A stretch of DNA of 64,000 nucleotides from Methanocorpusculum sp. GTDB taxonomy: Archaea; Halobacteriota; Methanomicrobia; Methanomicrobiales; Methanocorpusculaceae. A program made the translations under genes and the position numbers. The stretch is from contig JAFQTT010000013.1 in assembly GCA_017408885.1 (NCBI GenBank), forward strand, positions 19,277 through 83,276, written 5' to 3'. The notes under the pieces were generated by a model. The model saw only the letters and a program-made list of their open reading frames with translations, ran no database searches and had not been told where the DNA came from. Below, in pieces: positions 36,851 to 45,510 of this stretch (positions are counted from its first letter, which is position 1; each line of letters starts with the position of its first letter).

Positions 36851-37774
36851 TTAGAGATTTCCAGAGCAACCGCCGCCGGAACCGTCACCTTTGCCGCAGC
36901 AGCCGAACTCATTCTGCACATCTTTTCCAAGAAGACCAACTGCATCAGCTCTGCATCTCTGACAGTGTCTCATCTGGCGAACATACGGAGCACAAAGCTC
37001 GTGCATCTTTGCCTTCTCTGCCGGTGTTGGAGGAACAACATCCTTGAACTTATACTGCGGAATTACCGGGATAATATTATAGTTGAATACACCAAGAGCC
37101 CCAACCTTCTTTGCAATCTCAGGGATATGGTGATCATTGATTCCCGGAATATAGACAGTATTAATCTTAACAAGCATGCCGCGCTTGACAGCCTCTTCAA
37201 TTCCTTTTAACTGCTGAGACAACAGAAGCTCTGCTCCTTCAATTCCATGATACTTCTTACCTTCGTACTCGACAAAGGAGTAAATCTTCTCACCGATTGA
37301 GGCGTCAATAGCATTTAATGTGACAGTGATGTTCTTGACATTGTACTTCTCAAGCTCATCAATCTTGTCCGGCAGAAGAAGACCGTTTGTACTGATGCAG
37401 AGAATCGTCTCCGGGTACTTTTCGTGGACAAGGCGCAGCGTCTCAAACGTTTCCTCGTTTGCGAGCGGATCGCCCGGGCCTGCAATACCGACAACCTTGA
37501 TGTGTTTCATGCGGTCGACAACCTCATCGATTCTCGAAAGAGCATCTCCAGGCTTGAGAATCTCGCTTGCAACACCAGGTCTTGACTCGTTTACACAGTC
37601 AAAATCACGGACACAGTAGTTACACTGAATATTACACTTCGGAGCGACAGCCACATGACAGCGTCCGAACTTGTGGCGTGCATCCTGACTGTAGCATGGA
37701 TGCTCGTTAATCCGGCGCAGTGTATCCGGGTCGTATGGGAGGGAGGATGGATTCTGCTGTATTTTCTCGTCCAT
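36851..37774 (-). CDS. nifB: NifB-type radical SAM protein
   Basis: A 307-residue radical SAM enzyme of the short archaeal NifB type, without the NifX-like tail. The CxxxCxxC motif is C47, C51, C54 (CNIQCNYC), and other NifB landmarks are HPCYS, GPGDPLAN and the C-terminal CQRCRADAVG cluster-ligand segment. NifB makes NifB-co, the precursor of the nitrogenase cofactor, but no nifHDK is in this window. The C-terminus is glycine- and cysteine-rich. It is 50 bases after the methyltransferase gene. Confidence 0.9.
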   Translation of the reverse strand: MDEKIQQNPSSLPYDPDTLRRINEHPCYSQDARHKFGRCHVAVAPKCNIQCNYCVRDFDCVNESRPGVASEILKPGDALSRIDEVVDRMKHIKVVGIAGPGDPLANEETFETLRLVHEKYPETILCISTNGLLLPDKIDELEKYNVKNITVTLNAIDASIGEKIYSFVEYEGKKYHGIEGAELLLSQQLKGIEEAVKRGMLVKINTVYIPGINDHHIPEIAKKVGALGVFNYNIIPVIPQYKFKDVVPPTPAEKAKMHELCAPYVRQMRHCQRCRADAVGLLGKDVQNEFGCCGKGDGSGGGCSGNL

Positions 37775-37824
37775 ACTATTCCTATTTGGTTTACAGGTAT
37801 TTAATGGATGTTTTTGAGTACTTC

Positions 37825-38403
37825 CTAGAAGATGTTTTTTGGAAAAATTCCGATAACTTCTGAACGAGGATGATCTACACCGCGAATACGCATAGACCAG
37901 TTATTCTCAAAAACCTCACCCTCTCCAAAAAGTGAAAGAACCTCATCAACAGAAAAATAATGAGTCATCATACCATCTCCCCGAAGAAAAGTATTCGGCT
38001 CAACCTCACAACCTTTCCCGAACCTGAAATCACCCACAGAAAAAGCCTTGAAAAAAACAGAACCTGAAGGCTTTAACACACGGAAAAGCTCTGATACCGC
38101 ATTTCTGCGGTCAGCTTCCTTCAGATGCCCCAAAACATGCCAGCAGAAAACACAATCAAACACCGAATCAGAAAACGGAAGCGCCCGAATATCACCTGCA
38201 ACAGCATTCTTAGCTCCTGCAAGACGAACAGCTTCTGAAGAAATATCAACACCCACCGCTCTGCACGAAAAAGCAGAGAGAGTCTTTCCATTCCCGCATC
38301 CGGTCTCAAGAACCAAAGCATCTTTCGGAAGCGGAGGAAGAGACACAGCCCCTGCCCAGCGGCTTCCACGTTTCTTATAATCTGACTGGAACGCCTCTTC
38401 CAT
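37825..38403 (-). CDS. Class I SAM-dependent methyltransferase
   Basis: A 192-residue Rossmann methyltransferase with [11 protein letters not shown] (motif I), GVDIS (motif II) and the post-motif [13 protein letters not shown]. The N-terminus ([10 protein letters not shown]) matches a methanogen clade of unknown substrate. Its start overlaps the 3' end of hisF by 29 bases, so the two are probably co-translated. Substrate unknown. Confidence 0.85.
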   Translation of the reverse strand: MEEAFQSDYKKRGSRWAGAVSLPPLPKDALVLETGCGNGKTLSAFSCRAVGVDISSEAVRLAGAKNAVAGDIRALPFSDSVFDCVFCWHVLGHLKEADRRNAVSELFRVLKPSGSVFFKAFSVGDFRFGKGCEVEPNTFLRGDGMMTHYFSVDEVLSLFGEGEVFENNWSMRIRGVDHPRSEVIGIFPKNIF

Positions 38404-39175
38404 GCAGATACTCTTTCACCTGGGAAATAGTCATCTCACCATAGTGGAAAACAGATGCAGCAAGACAGGCATCAGCCTTTCCAAGAACGAATCCGTCATA
38501 GAAGTGAGACAGCTCACCAACGCCGCCTGAGGCAATGACCGGAACATCAACCGCATCAGAAACAGCCGAAGTAATCATCAGGTCAAATCCTGTCTTGACA
38601 CCATCCGTTTCCATACTTGTTAGAAGAATCTCTCCAGCACCTTTTGAAACCGCATCCTCTGCCCACTTGACCGCATCAAGTCCAGTTCTGTGACTTCCGC
38701 CATAGATAACAACCTCATACCAGAACTCCCCGGTCTCATCTGACATTGGAGTGACCCCTTCCTTCATCTCATAATTTCTGCGCACATCTTCAGCCAAGAC
38801 GATACACTGATTTCCAAAAAGACGCGAACCCTCTGTTATGAGTTCCGGAGTTTTCACAGCAGAAGTGTTTAATGATACCTTATCTGCCCCTGCACGAAGC
38901 ATAGTCCTGATATCATCAACAGTCCGAAGGCCTCCGCCGACTGTAAGCGGAAGGAAGAGTTCATCTGCCGCACGCCCAATGACGTCCACCATCGCACTCC
39001 GGCCCTCTTTGGATGCTGAGATATCAAGGAAAACAACCTCGTCTGCCCCCTGTGCGTTGTATCTGGCAGCAAGCTCAACCGGATCTCCTGCATCGCGAAG
39101 TCCTTCGAAGTTAACTCCTTTGACCACCCTTCCATCCTTTAAATCAAGGCACGGAATGATTCTGCGGGTTAACAT
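38375..39175 (-). CDS. hisF: Imidazole glycerol phosphate synthase, cyclase subunit
   Basis: HisF closes the imidazole ring in histidine synthesis, using ammonia from HisH. The TIM barrel has [13 protein letters not shown] (catalytic D11) at the start, the [10 protein letters not shown] phosphate-binding loop and IASGGVG near the end. At 266 residues it is full length. It overlaps the patatin gene upstream by 7 bases and the methyltransferase downstream by 29. Confidence 0.96.
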   Translation of the reverse strand: MLTRRIIPCLDLKDGRVVKGVNFEGLRDAGDPVELAARYNAQGADEVVFLDISASKEGRSAMVDVIGRAADELFLPLTVGGGLRTVDDIRTMLRAGADKVSLNTSAVKTPELITEGSRLFGNQCIVLAEDVRRNYEMKEGVTPMSDETGEFWYEVVIYGGSHRTGLDAVKWAEDAVSKGAGEILLTSMETDGVKTGFDLMITSAVSDAVDVPVIASGGVGELSHFYDGFVLGKADACLAASVFHYGEMTISQVKEYLHGRGVPVRL

Positions 39176-40026
39176 GTATCCTCCAGAAAAGCCTTGAGCC
39201 TCGGCATAGCCTCAATTCCATCCTCATATCCTTCACGGTAGAGAGCAAGCATCTTCTTTCTGTTCAGCTCAAGACGCCCTATTTTTACCGGCTTTTTGGG
39301 GCGAAGCACAAATGCACGTCCTGCCTTCTCCTCCTCTGCAATCTGGTCAAGGGATGCATTGTACCTGATATGTCTTGTCTTTACCATGTACACGAATCCC
39401 GGAAACTTCCTGTATTTGATTGCAACAAGCGGGAGAATTTTATCAAGCTTCTTTCTGTAAGTAGCATCCTGAGTCAGGACAAGGACGCTTTTTTTGTTTC
39501 CGTCGTTTATTGAACGCTGAATTGGAAGAGAGTCGGAGATTCCACCATCAAGATATCGCTGACCATCAATTTCGACCATGTTTGCGATTAATGGAAGAGA
39601 CATTGATGCGCAAACCTTCATGTACTCCTCTTCGATATCCTTGACACGAAGGAATTCGCCTTTGGAAGTCTCCATGTTAATAACGCCTACAAAGAACTTC
39701 GCGGGATTGTTCTTTGCGGTTTCATAATCATACGGATTTAGTTCATGCGGGATTGTGTCGTATATGAAATCAACGTTAAACAGGTTACCTGTTTTAATCA
39801 GATTTTTGATGCTGAAGTAACGTTTGTCTTTGATGTAGTCTGTTACAATCTGAATCGCCCTTCCTCTCTGTTTGGATAGGTATGTTGTTGCATGCGTTGC
39901 ACCAGACGAAATTCCGTAACAGTATTCAAAGTTCATATCATGTTCAAGAAGTGCGTCGATAATACCTGCGGTATAAGCCCCGCGCATACCTCCGCCTTCA
40001 AATATAATTCCCGCATTATAGAACAT
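39169..40026 (-). CDS. Patatin-like phospholipase
   Basis: A 285-residue patatin-family serine hydrolase. The oxyanion hole GGGMRG (11-16), the nucleophile GISSG (S40) and the DGG catalytic aspartate (LDGGISDS, about 159) are all in place. It has no signal peptide, so it is cytosolic. The N-terminal arrangement is like bacterial YjjU. Substrate unknown; archaeal ether lipids lack the ester bonds that typical patatins cut. It leads the patatin-hisF-methyltransferase operon. Confidence 0.9.
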   Translation of the reverse strand: MFYNAGIIFEGGGMRGAYTAGIIDALLEHDMNFEYCYGISSGATHATTYLSKQRGRAIQIVTDYIKDKRYFSIKNLIKTGNLFNVDFIYDTIPHELNPYDYETAKNNPAKFFVGVINMETSKGEFLRVKDIEEEYMKVCASMSLPLIANMVEIDGQRYLDGGISDSLPIQRSINDGNKKSVLVLTQDATYRKKLDKILPLVAIKYRKFPGFVYMVKTRHIRYNASLDQIAEEEKAGRAFVLRPKKPVKIGRLELNRKKMLALYREGYEDGIEAMPRLKAFLEDTC

Positions 40027-40139
40027 TATGCATTATATTTATTTTCTGAGTTATTCTATACTTTTCCATACAATGAGTTTACTGCACGGATTAAAAGTAC
40101 GTGCAGGTTATTTCTATTCCAAGATTCAATAGCATACAA

Positions 40140-40898
40140 ATGATTTCTCTGCCCATATCGATATCAGCCGCAGTTGTTCTGCTGACCTTCGTTTTTGCCG
40201 CATGGCAGGACTTAAAAACGCGGACTGTCATCCGTGCAACATGGTATCCGGGGGCAGTAATCGGAGGCATATGTGCTGTTATCTTCTGGTCAGAGTTCAT
40301 ACATGTCAGAGGAGCGGCTTTAGTTCTTTTCATATCAGTAATTTTTGCATGCCTCTGCGCGGCATTTTCATTTCTTGGGATGTTTGGAAAGGCCGACGCA
40401 AAGGCCCTGATTCTGCTCTCGCTCACAGTTCCTGTGACACCCTTTGCACCATACATTTTCCCGTCTCTTGCAGTATCTACGCTAATAAACGCAGGAGTTC
40501 TGACACTATTTGTGCCGATAATCTTTCTCGCATACAATATCATCAAACAAAACCGCGCACCATTTCTTCTGATGTGCTCCGGACGTCCTGTAAGCGGAAA
40601 ATCTGTCAAAGAACAGTTCGGGTTCATCGCAGAAAACATCTCTGATGAAAACGGAGAGATTCAAAAAAGATTTGTAAGTTCAAAAGACCTGATATTTTCA
40701 CTTAAGAATAATCCTGAGAGAAACACAAGACACCTTAGGGAAGAGCCGGAAAAATATGCAGAGAGATTATCTCTGCTTGAGAGATGTGACACAGTCTGGG
40801 TAACATTTGGAATCCCACTTCTTGTACCTCTCACAGCAGGACTTATCCCGGCTCTTTTTGGAGTGTCGGCGATAGATATCCTTCTGTCTCTTATTTAA
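40140..40898 (+). CDS. Prepilin or preflagellin peptidase (A24 family)
   Basis: A membrane aspartyl peptidase with about six hydrophobic helices. The two A24 catalytic aspartates are seen in WQDLKTR and FGKADAK. It probably removes the signal of type IV pilin-like or archaellin precursors. From the ATG at 40140 it has 252 residues. A GTG at 40101 would add 13 residues, but the ATG start falls right before the first helix. A roughly 100-residue soluble loop lies before the last helix. The 3' end overlaps the convergent transporter gene by 8 bases. No pilin gene is in the window. Confidence 0.85.
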   Translation: MISLPISISAAVVLLTFVFAAWQDLKTRTVIRATWYPGAVIGGICAVIFWSEFIHVRGAALVLFISVIFACLCAAFSFLGMFGKADAKALILLSLTVPVTPFAPYIFPSLAVSTLINAGVLTLFVPIIFLAYNIIKQNRAPFLLMCSGRPVSGKSVKEQFGFIAENISDENGEIQKRFVSSKDLIFSLKNNPERNTRHLREEPEKYAERLSLLERCDTVWVTFGIPLLVPLTAGLIPALFGVSAIDILLSLI

Positions 40899-41841
40899 CC
40901 TCAAAGCCGCTTACAATCCGTTTTTCCATGATGTATGGAAGAGCAATTCCAAGAAGGATAATCACAACACCAATCCAGCGAAGAGGTTCTACCGGCTCTA
41001 AGATGATAAGAGCTGCCAGAAGTACTTCGAGAGGGAGCTCTGCTGAGTTCAGAATTGTGGCCATGCCTGTTGATATTTTTGGAGCGCCTACAGCAAGGAA
41101 GAGAATTGGAACAGCGATTCCAAAGATACCAAGCGGTATGCTGTATACAAGGCTTCCAATATTTGTTATTCCTTCAAGAACAGCCGGCCCTCCGTAAACT
41201 GTTCCAACGAACAGCAGAACAAAGAGCATGCCGAATGTTGAAATGCTGAAACTTTTTGAAAGCGGAGGCATGTCAGTAGACACACGACCGCTTAAGAACA
41301 CGAAGAGCGCATAACAGAATGCCGCAGAAAGTCCAAGCAGGATTCCAATTGGGTTCATTTCAGAAAGAGAGACGGAAGATCCGATAATACCGCCTGCAAG
41401 AATTGTACCTGCAAGAATTACGAGGCATGATACAGTCTTGCTTTTCGAAGGAAGTCTTTTGTTTGCAGCAGATTCAATAACAACCCCCATCCATGAATAC
41501 TGGAAGAGCAAAACAACGGCCAGAGATATCGGAAGATAGCTTAGCGAGTGGAAATAACAGACGGTAACGAGAGCCATAACAATGCCCGTTCCCGCAAGAC
41601 ACATAACACGTTTTCTATCCCATGAAATCTTCTGTCTCTTGCGTACAGCAAATACGATAGCAGAAATTATGAGAAGAATCACCCAGCCGTAAAAGAATTT
41701 ACCAACAAGGACAACATCAATCCCATATCCCGCGCGTACTGCAAGACTGACTATTGTTGAGAGGACTGCATAAGAGCAGGATGCCAGAAGTACCAGAATC
41801 GAACAGAACAATACTGATGATAACAAACCCTTCGGATTCAT
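40891..41841 (-). CDS. EamA/DMT-family transporter
   Basis: A drug/metabolite transporter of 316 residues with about ten membrane helices in two similar halves, each with the EamA pattern (G.I...L........P.S.A). The C-terminal half ends in PVEPLRWIGVVIILLG. Substrate unknown. It is monocistronic, its start is followed by the tRNA cluster and its end meets the peptidase gene. Confidence 0.88.
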   Translation of the reverse strand: MNPKGLLSSVLFCSILVLLASCSYAVLSTIVSLAVRAGYGIDVVLVGKFFYGWVILLIISAIVFAVRKRQKISWDRKRVMCLAGTGIVMALVTVCYFHSLSYLPISLAVVLLFQYSWMGVVIESAANKRLPSKSKTVSCLVILAGTILAGGIIGSSVSLSEMNPIGILLGLSAAFCYALFVFLSGRVSTDMPPLSKSFSISTFGMLFVLLFVGTVYGGPAVLEGITNIGSLVYSIPLGIFGIAVPILFLAVGAPKISTGMATILNSAELPLEVLLAALIILEPVEPLRWIGVVIILLGIALPYIMEKRIVSGFEVK

Positions 41842-41982
41842 AAAATATAGTTAGTATTTTTAGTATTTATTTTGAATTAATCCGCAAAATAAACTAAATT
41901 TAGCTTTAATTTAGGACAACTAAAGAAAAATGGATATAGAATGATATAGGGATTTAGAGTTTAGAAAAGTTAAGAAAAACAT

Positions 41983-42056
41983 AGCGAGGAATGGATTTGA
42001 ACCATTGGTCTTCGGGTTATGAGCCCGACGGGATCTCCTGACTACCCCACCTCGCT
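41983..42056 (-). tRNA. tRNA-Met (CAT), initiator type
   Basis: A 74-base cloverleaf. The acceptor stem is AGCGAGG/CCTCGCT and the T-arm GGTTCAAATCC. The anticodon loop CTCATAA carries CAT, and the anticodon stem has three consecutive G:C pairs next to the loop (GGG/CCC), the signature of initiator tRNA. The A1:U72 first pair also fits the archaeal initiator. No CCA is encoded. Confidence 0.93.
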
Positions 42057-42166
42057 TCCTATAAGGGATATAATTATATGCAGTGCGTACTTAAAAACCT
42101 TATTGTACGCAGTTACAGCAACTCTCCTTCTTCGAGAAATTTTCAGAAGAACTCAAAAGAAAGAGT

Positions 42167-42238
42167 GCTGATATGGGGATTCGAACCCCAGTAGCCGGCG
42201 TGAGAGGCCGGCATGATTGGCCACTACACTATATCAGC
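42167..42238 (-). tRNA. tRNA-Glu (CTC)
   Basis: A 72-base cloverleaf with acceptor stem GCTGATA/TATCAGC and T-arm GGGGTTCGAATCCCC. The anticodon loop CTCTCAC gives CTC. The G:C-rich anticodon stem reads GCCGGC/GCCGGC. It lies 110 bases upstream of the initiator tRNA on the same strand and does not encode CCA. Confidence 0.93.
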
Positions 42239-42457
42239 TTGATGTTGCGTAATAAGATACGATTCATGAATATTTATAGTTGTCGATTTTGAGAAACACA
42301 CATCACCCAGACAACTGGCTTACCGCATATATTTAGAACAAAGCATACTGACAGCATCGATTCATCACCCAATCGCGCGGCATATGAGAACATCACCGCC
42401 CAATCTTTCATCCCCCAGATATTTTATCTAATACCAACGCCAATTAATATAGACAAC
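42239..42457. other. Spacer between tRNA-Glu and the DRG gene
   Basis: No gene. The stretch has four CATCACCCA-like words (about 42302, 42362, 42391 as CATCACCGCCCA, and 42412 as CATCCCCCA), and an AT-rich TTAATATAG just before the DRG start is the likely TATA region. Confidence 0.45.
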
Positions 42458-43570
42458 ATGGGTTTTGATGAAGAGATTCGTGCTATTGAGGACGAGATAC
42501 GAAATACAAAATATAACAAAGCAACCTCACAGCACATAGGACGTTTAAAGGCAAAACTTGCCAAGATGAAGGACGAGGCGGTCATGCGTGCCATGAAATC
42601 CGCCGGCGGAGGCGAAGGTTACGCAGTCAAAAAGAGCGGAGACGGAACGATTGTCTTAGTCGGCTTCCCGTCTGTTGGTAAATCCACGCTTCTCAACCGC
42701 TTAACCGGTGCTGAAAGCCAGACCGGAGCATACGCATTCACCACACTTACAGTCGTCCCGGGATTAATGGAGTACAAGGGCGCAAAAATCCAGATTTTAG
42801 ATATCCCAGGATTAATTGCCGGAGCAGCCATGGGCAAAGGACGCGGAAAGGAAGTTATCGCTGTGGTTAGAACAGCAGACCTAATCGTCATCTTAGGAGA
42901 TGTCTTCAACGCAGTCCACGTCGATGTCTTAATGCGCGAACTCTACGACTCAGGTATCCGCATCAACAAGGAAAAGCCGGACATCACCATCAAGAAAACC
43001 ACCTCAGGCGGAGTCTCACTCCACACTGTTGGAGCATCTTCTGTGAACATTGAAGAGGTGCGCGCAATCCTTGCCGAGAACAAGATTATGAATGCAGAAG
43101 TTCTCTGCCGCGGAAAGGACATCACACAAGATGACATCGTCGATGCCATGATGGGCAACCGTATGTACATCCCGGCATTTATCGCCATCAACAAGGTCGA
43201 TTTAATCACACCTGAGCAGAGAAAAGAGGTAGAAGACCACATGCGCGAGAAGTACGGTGTTGACCCGATTATGATTTCCGCGCACGCAAAATACAATATC
43301 GACACCCTTCAGGATGCAATCTACGACCACTTAGGCTTCGTGCGCATTTACTTAAAGCCGTACGGACATGAAGCAGACATGGACGAGCCGATGATCATGA
43401 GAAAGGGAACCAAGATTGAAGACATCTGTAAGAGACTTCACCGCGACTTCGTCGACCAGTTCAGATATGCAAAAATCTGGGGACCATCCGTTAAGCACGA
43501 CGCAGCAAAAGTCGGACTTCAGCACGTAGTTGCTGACGGCGATATTGTAACTATCGTTACAAAACTCTAA
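42458..43570 (+). CDS. DRG-family GTPase with TGS domain
   Basis: A GTPase of the developmentally regulated GTP-binding (DRG/Obg-like) family that acts on ribosomes. The N-terminal helical part precedes the G domain with GFPSVGKSTLLN (G1), DIPGLI (G3) and NKVD (G4). A TGS domain forms the last 75 residues. At 370 residues it matches eukaryotic and archaeal DRG. It is monocistronic, downstream of the tRNAs on the opposite strand. A run of T follows the stop. Confidence 0.95.
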   Translation: MGFDEEIRAIEDEIRNTKYNKATSQHIGRLKAKLAKMKDEAVMRAMKSAGGGEGYAVKKSGDGTIVLVGFPSVGKSTLLNRLTGAESQTGAYAFTTLTVVPGLMEYKGAKIQILDIPGLIAGAAMGKGRGKEVIAVVRTADLIVILGDVFNAVHVDVLMRELYDSGIRINKEKPDITIKKTTSGGVSLHTVGASSVNIEEVRAILAENKIMNAEVLCRGKDITQDDIVDAMMGNRMYIPAFIAINKVDLITPEQRKEVEDHMREKYGVDPIMISAHAKYNIDTLQDAIYDHLGFVRIYLKPYGHEADMDEPMIMRKGTKIEDICKRLHRDFVDQFRYAKIWGPSVKHDAAKVGLQHVVADGDIVTIVTKL

Positions 43571-43585
43571 TCTTTTTTTTATAGA
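43571..43585 (+). terminator. T-run terminator after the DRG gene
   Basis: A run of eight T begins about four bases after the stop codon. Confidence 0.45.
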
Positions 43586-43739
43586 TAATTTTCAACACCA
43601 CTTAGCAGAATTTCATCTTGTAAAAGGCAAACTGAAGAAAACATATTTTGAAAAAAAAGAGATGGATAGATTCTCAAACATCACATCGAGTACCGCTGTT
43701 TCATTTACAGAAGAATACTGAAGACAACACCCATCTTTT

Positions 43740-44621
43740 TTAGATGATAATCTGCATTGTAAGTCCGGTAAGAACGGCGACTGCAAACACCAGAATAATA
43801 AATACCCAGAGAAGTTTTTTCCTGAACATTGCAGACAGCATAATAATCTCAGGGAGACTTAAACCTGCGCCGCCGATTAACAGAGACACTACAGAACCAA
43901 CACCCATGCCTTTGGCGATCAATGCAGCACCTATTGGAAGAATTGTCTCTGCACGAATATAGAGTGGAATTCCAATAATCGCAGCAAGAGGAACTGCAAA
44001 CAGATTTTCAGGACCGGCCACAGCAAGAACCCACTCTGACGGGAGGAAACCATGTATCACAGAACCCACTGCTGCTCCAAGCAGCAGGTATGGAAACATC
44101 TGTTTGAAAATTTTCACTGCATATCGAACAACCCGCTGGAATTTTGGACCGACCTCTTCAACCAACCCTTCAACAACAACTTCTTTCAGGCAACTGGAAA
44201 AACCTGCTTTTTCCAGAACCAATCCTGCTGTGACAGACACAACAAACATAATTACAGCATAAATCACAGTAATTTTTGGGCCGAAAAGAACAGCCATCAT
44301 AGTCAGGATTACCGGATTCATAAGCGGCGATGCAAAAAGAAAAGACATTGCACTGGAAAATGCCACCCCTGAATTCAGAAGACCGAGAGTTATCGGAATC
44401 GTTGAGCAGGAGCAAAACGGTGTTAGAGCACCAAATACTGCTCCAAGAATACTTCCCAGAAACGAGCGTTTAGTACCCAGCACACGTTGAATGCGCTCTT
44501 TTGAAATATATACAGAAAGAATGCCGACAAGAATACTTACCAATACAAAAAGAACTGCAAGTTCAAGCGAAATAGTAACAAATTCTTTGATAGTAATAAG
44601 CAGTGAATCAGTGAAACTCAT
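43740..44621 (-). CDS. ArsP-like permease (DUF318/UPF0718)
   Basis: A 293-residue membrane protein with about eight helices. The conserved TPFCSCSTIPI motif and FASPLMNPVI are typical of the ArsP/DUF318 permease family, some members of which export methylated or trivalent organoarsenicals. Its ATG overlaps the stop of the small cysteine-rich gene by 4 bases. An ArsR-family regulator sits divergently next door, which supports a metalloid or metal stress role. Confidence 0.86.
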   Translation of the reverse strand: MSFTDSLLITIKEFVTISLELAVLFVLVSILVGILSVYISKERIQRVLGTKRSFLGSILGAVFGALTPFCSCSTIPITLGLLNSGVAFSSAMSFLFASPLMNPVILTMMAVLFGPKITVIYAVIMFVVSVTAGLVLEKAGFSSCLKEVVVEGLVEEVGPKFQRVVRYAVKIFKQMFPYLLLGAAVGSVIHGFLPSEWVLAVAGPENLFAVPLAAIIGIPLYIRAETILPIGAALIAKGMGVGSVVSLLIGGAGLSLPEIIMLSAMFRKKLLWVFIILVFAVAVLTGLTMQIII

Positions 44622-44998
44622 TTATCCCCCTTCTTCTCAACAATCCTGACGCCGCAGCAGCATCCGCCAGATGAAAATGTCTTTTTCATGCGGTTCAGTA
44701 ATCCTCCTTTTTCCACAGTTACCTTCTGGTAATAGGCAAGGAGCGCTTTCCGATACGCCTCTTCCGCTTTTGGCGGAATGTAATTGTATTTTTTCACCAG
44801 AGCAAGCAGTTCGTCTGCCGCTGATGTTCCGGTAAGTCCGGAATTTCTGACAGATTCCACTGCGCTGTTCAGGCGGGCAATTCCAACCGTTTTCCCATCA
44901 ATACAAACAGGAACAGTCTCTCCATCTGACTTCATACAGTCACAAATGTACGGTTCGGCCATTTCATTCCAACCTTTTTTGAAATAGTTTGTATTCAT
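44618..44998 (-). CDS. Small cysteine-rich protein, partner of the ArsP-like permease
   Basis: I do not recognise the family. The 126-residue soluble protein has an N-terminal YICDCMK motif, a helical middle and a C-terminal GGCCCGVRIV cluster, so it probably binds a metal or metalloid. It is translated with the permease (ATGA overlap) and lies across a short divergent promoter from an ArsR regulator. A start at 44962 (MAEPYICDC) is an alternative. The TATA-like element near 45027-45037 fits the longer start. Confidence 0.7.
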   Translation of the reverse strand: MNTNYFKKGWNEMAEPYICDCMKSDGETVPVCIDGKTVGIARLNSAVESVRNSGLTGTSAADELLALVKKYNYIPPKAEEAYRKALLAYYQKVTVEKGGLLNRMKKTFSSGGCCCGVRIVEKKGDK

Positions 44999-45057
44999 AG
45001 CATATCAACTTACCCATTTCAACAAATATTAAAATAGGCACAGTCAATATACTATAC

Positions 45058-45432
45058 ATGGTTCTTCCCGAAACGGTACAGCAGGCACTGGATGAAAAAG
45101 GCGGTCTGGAAAACCTCATTAGTCTCGTGCCGGATGATAAAGCCCTCATGGACAAAGCAGAAATCTTTCGAGCTTTATCAGACACAATACGCTTGAAAAT
45201 TCTCTATCTTCTCAGCACCGGAACATTGTGTGTCTGCGTTATTAAGGAAGCTTTGCAGATTGCCGATTCAAAACTATCATATCACCTAACCATTCTAAAA
45301 AAAGCAGAACTTATAACATCCACCCAACAAGGAAACTGGATTCTTTACACACTGACGGAAAAGGGTGCTGAAATTCTTGAGATTCAGAAAAATAACCCGG
45401 ACAGCATGAATTGTGACTGCGGATGCACATAG
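45058..45432 (+). CDS. ArsR-family transcriptional regulator
   Basis: A 124-residue winged-helix repressor. The recognition helix region is SKLSYHLTILKKAELI. Cysteines occur in LCVCVIKE, at the usual ArsR metal-binding helix, and in a C-terminal CDCGC tail. It is divergent from the cysteine-rich/permease pair, with only 59 bases between the starts, and most likely senses a metalloid or metal and represses both. A TATA-like TTAAAATA (about 45030-45037) is consistent with a leaderless start. Confidence 0.9.
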   Translation: MVLPETVQQALDEKGGLENLISLVPDDKALMDKAEIFRALSDTIRLKILYLLSTGTLCVCVIKEALQIADSKLSYHLTILKKAELITSTQQGNWILYTLTEKGAEILEIQKNNPDSMNCDCGCT

Positions 45433-45510
45433 GATGAAATGCACTAACAGCATACATCATTCGACCGCAAGCATTTAATCAGATGTTGAACACATTTTTA
45501 AATACTGTTT

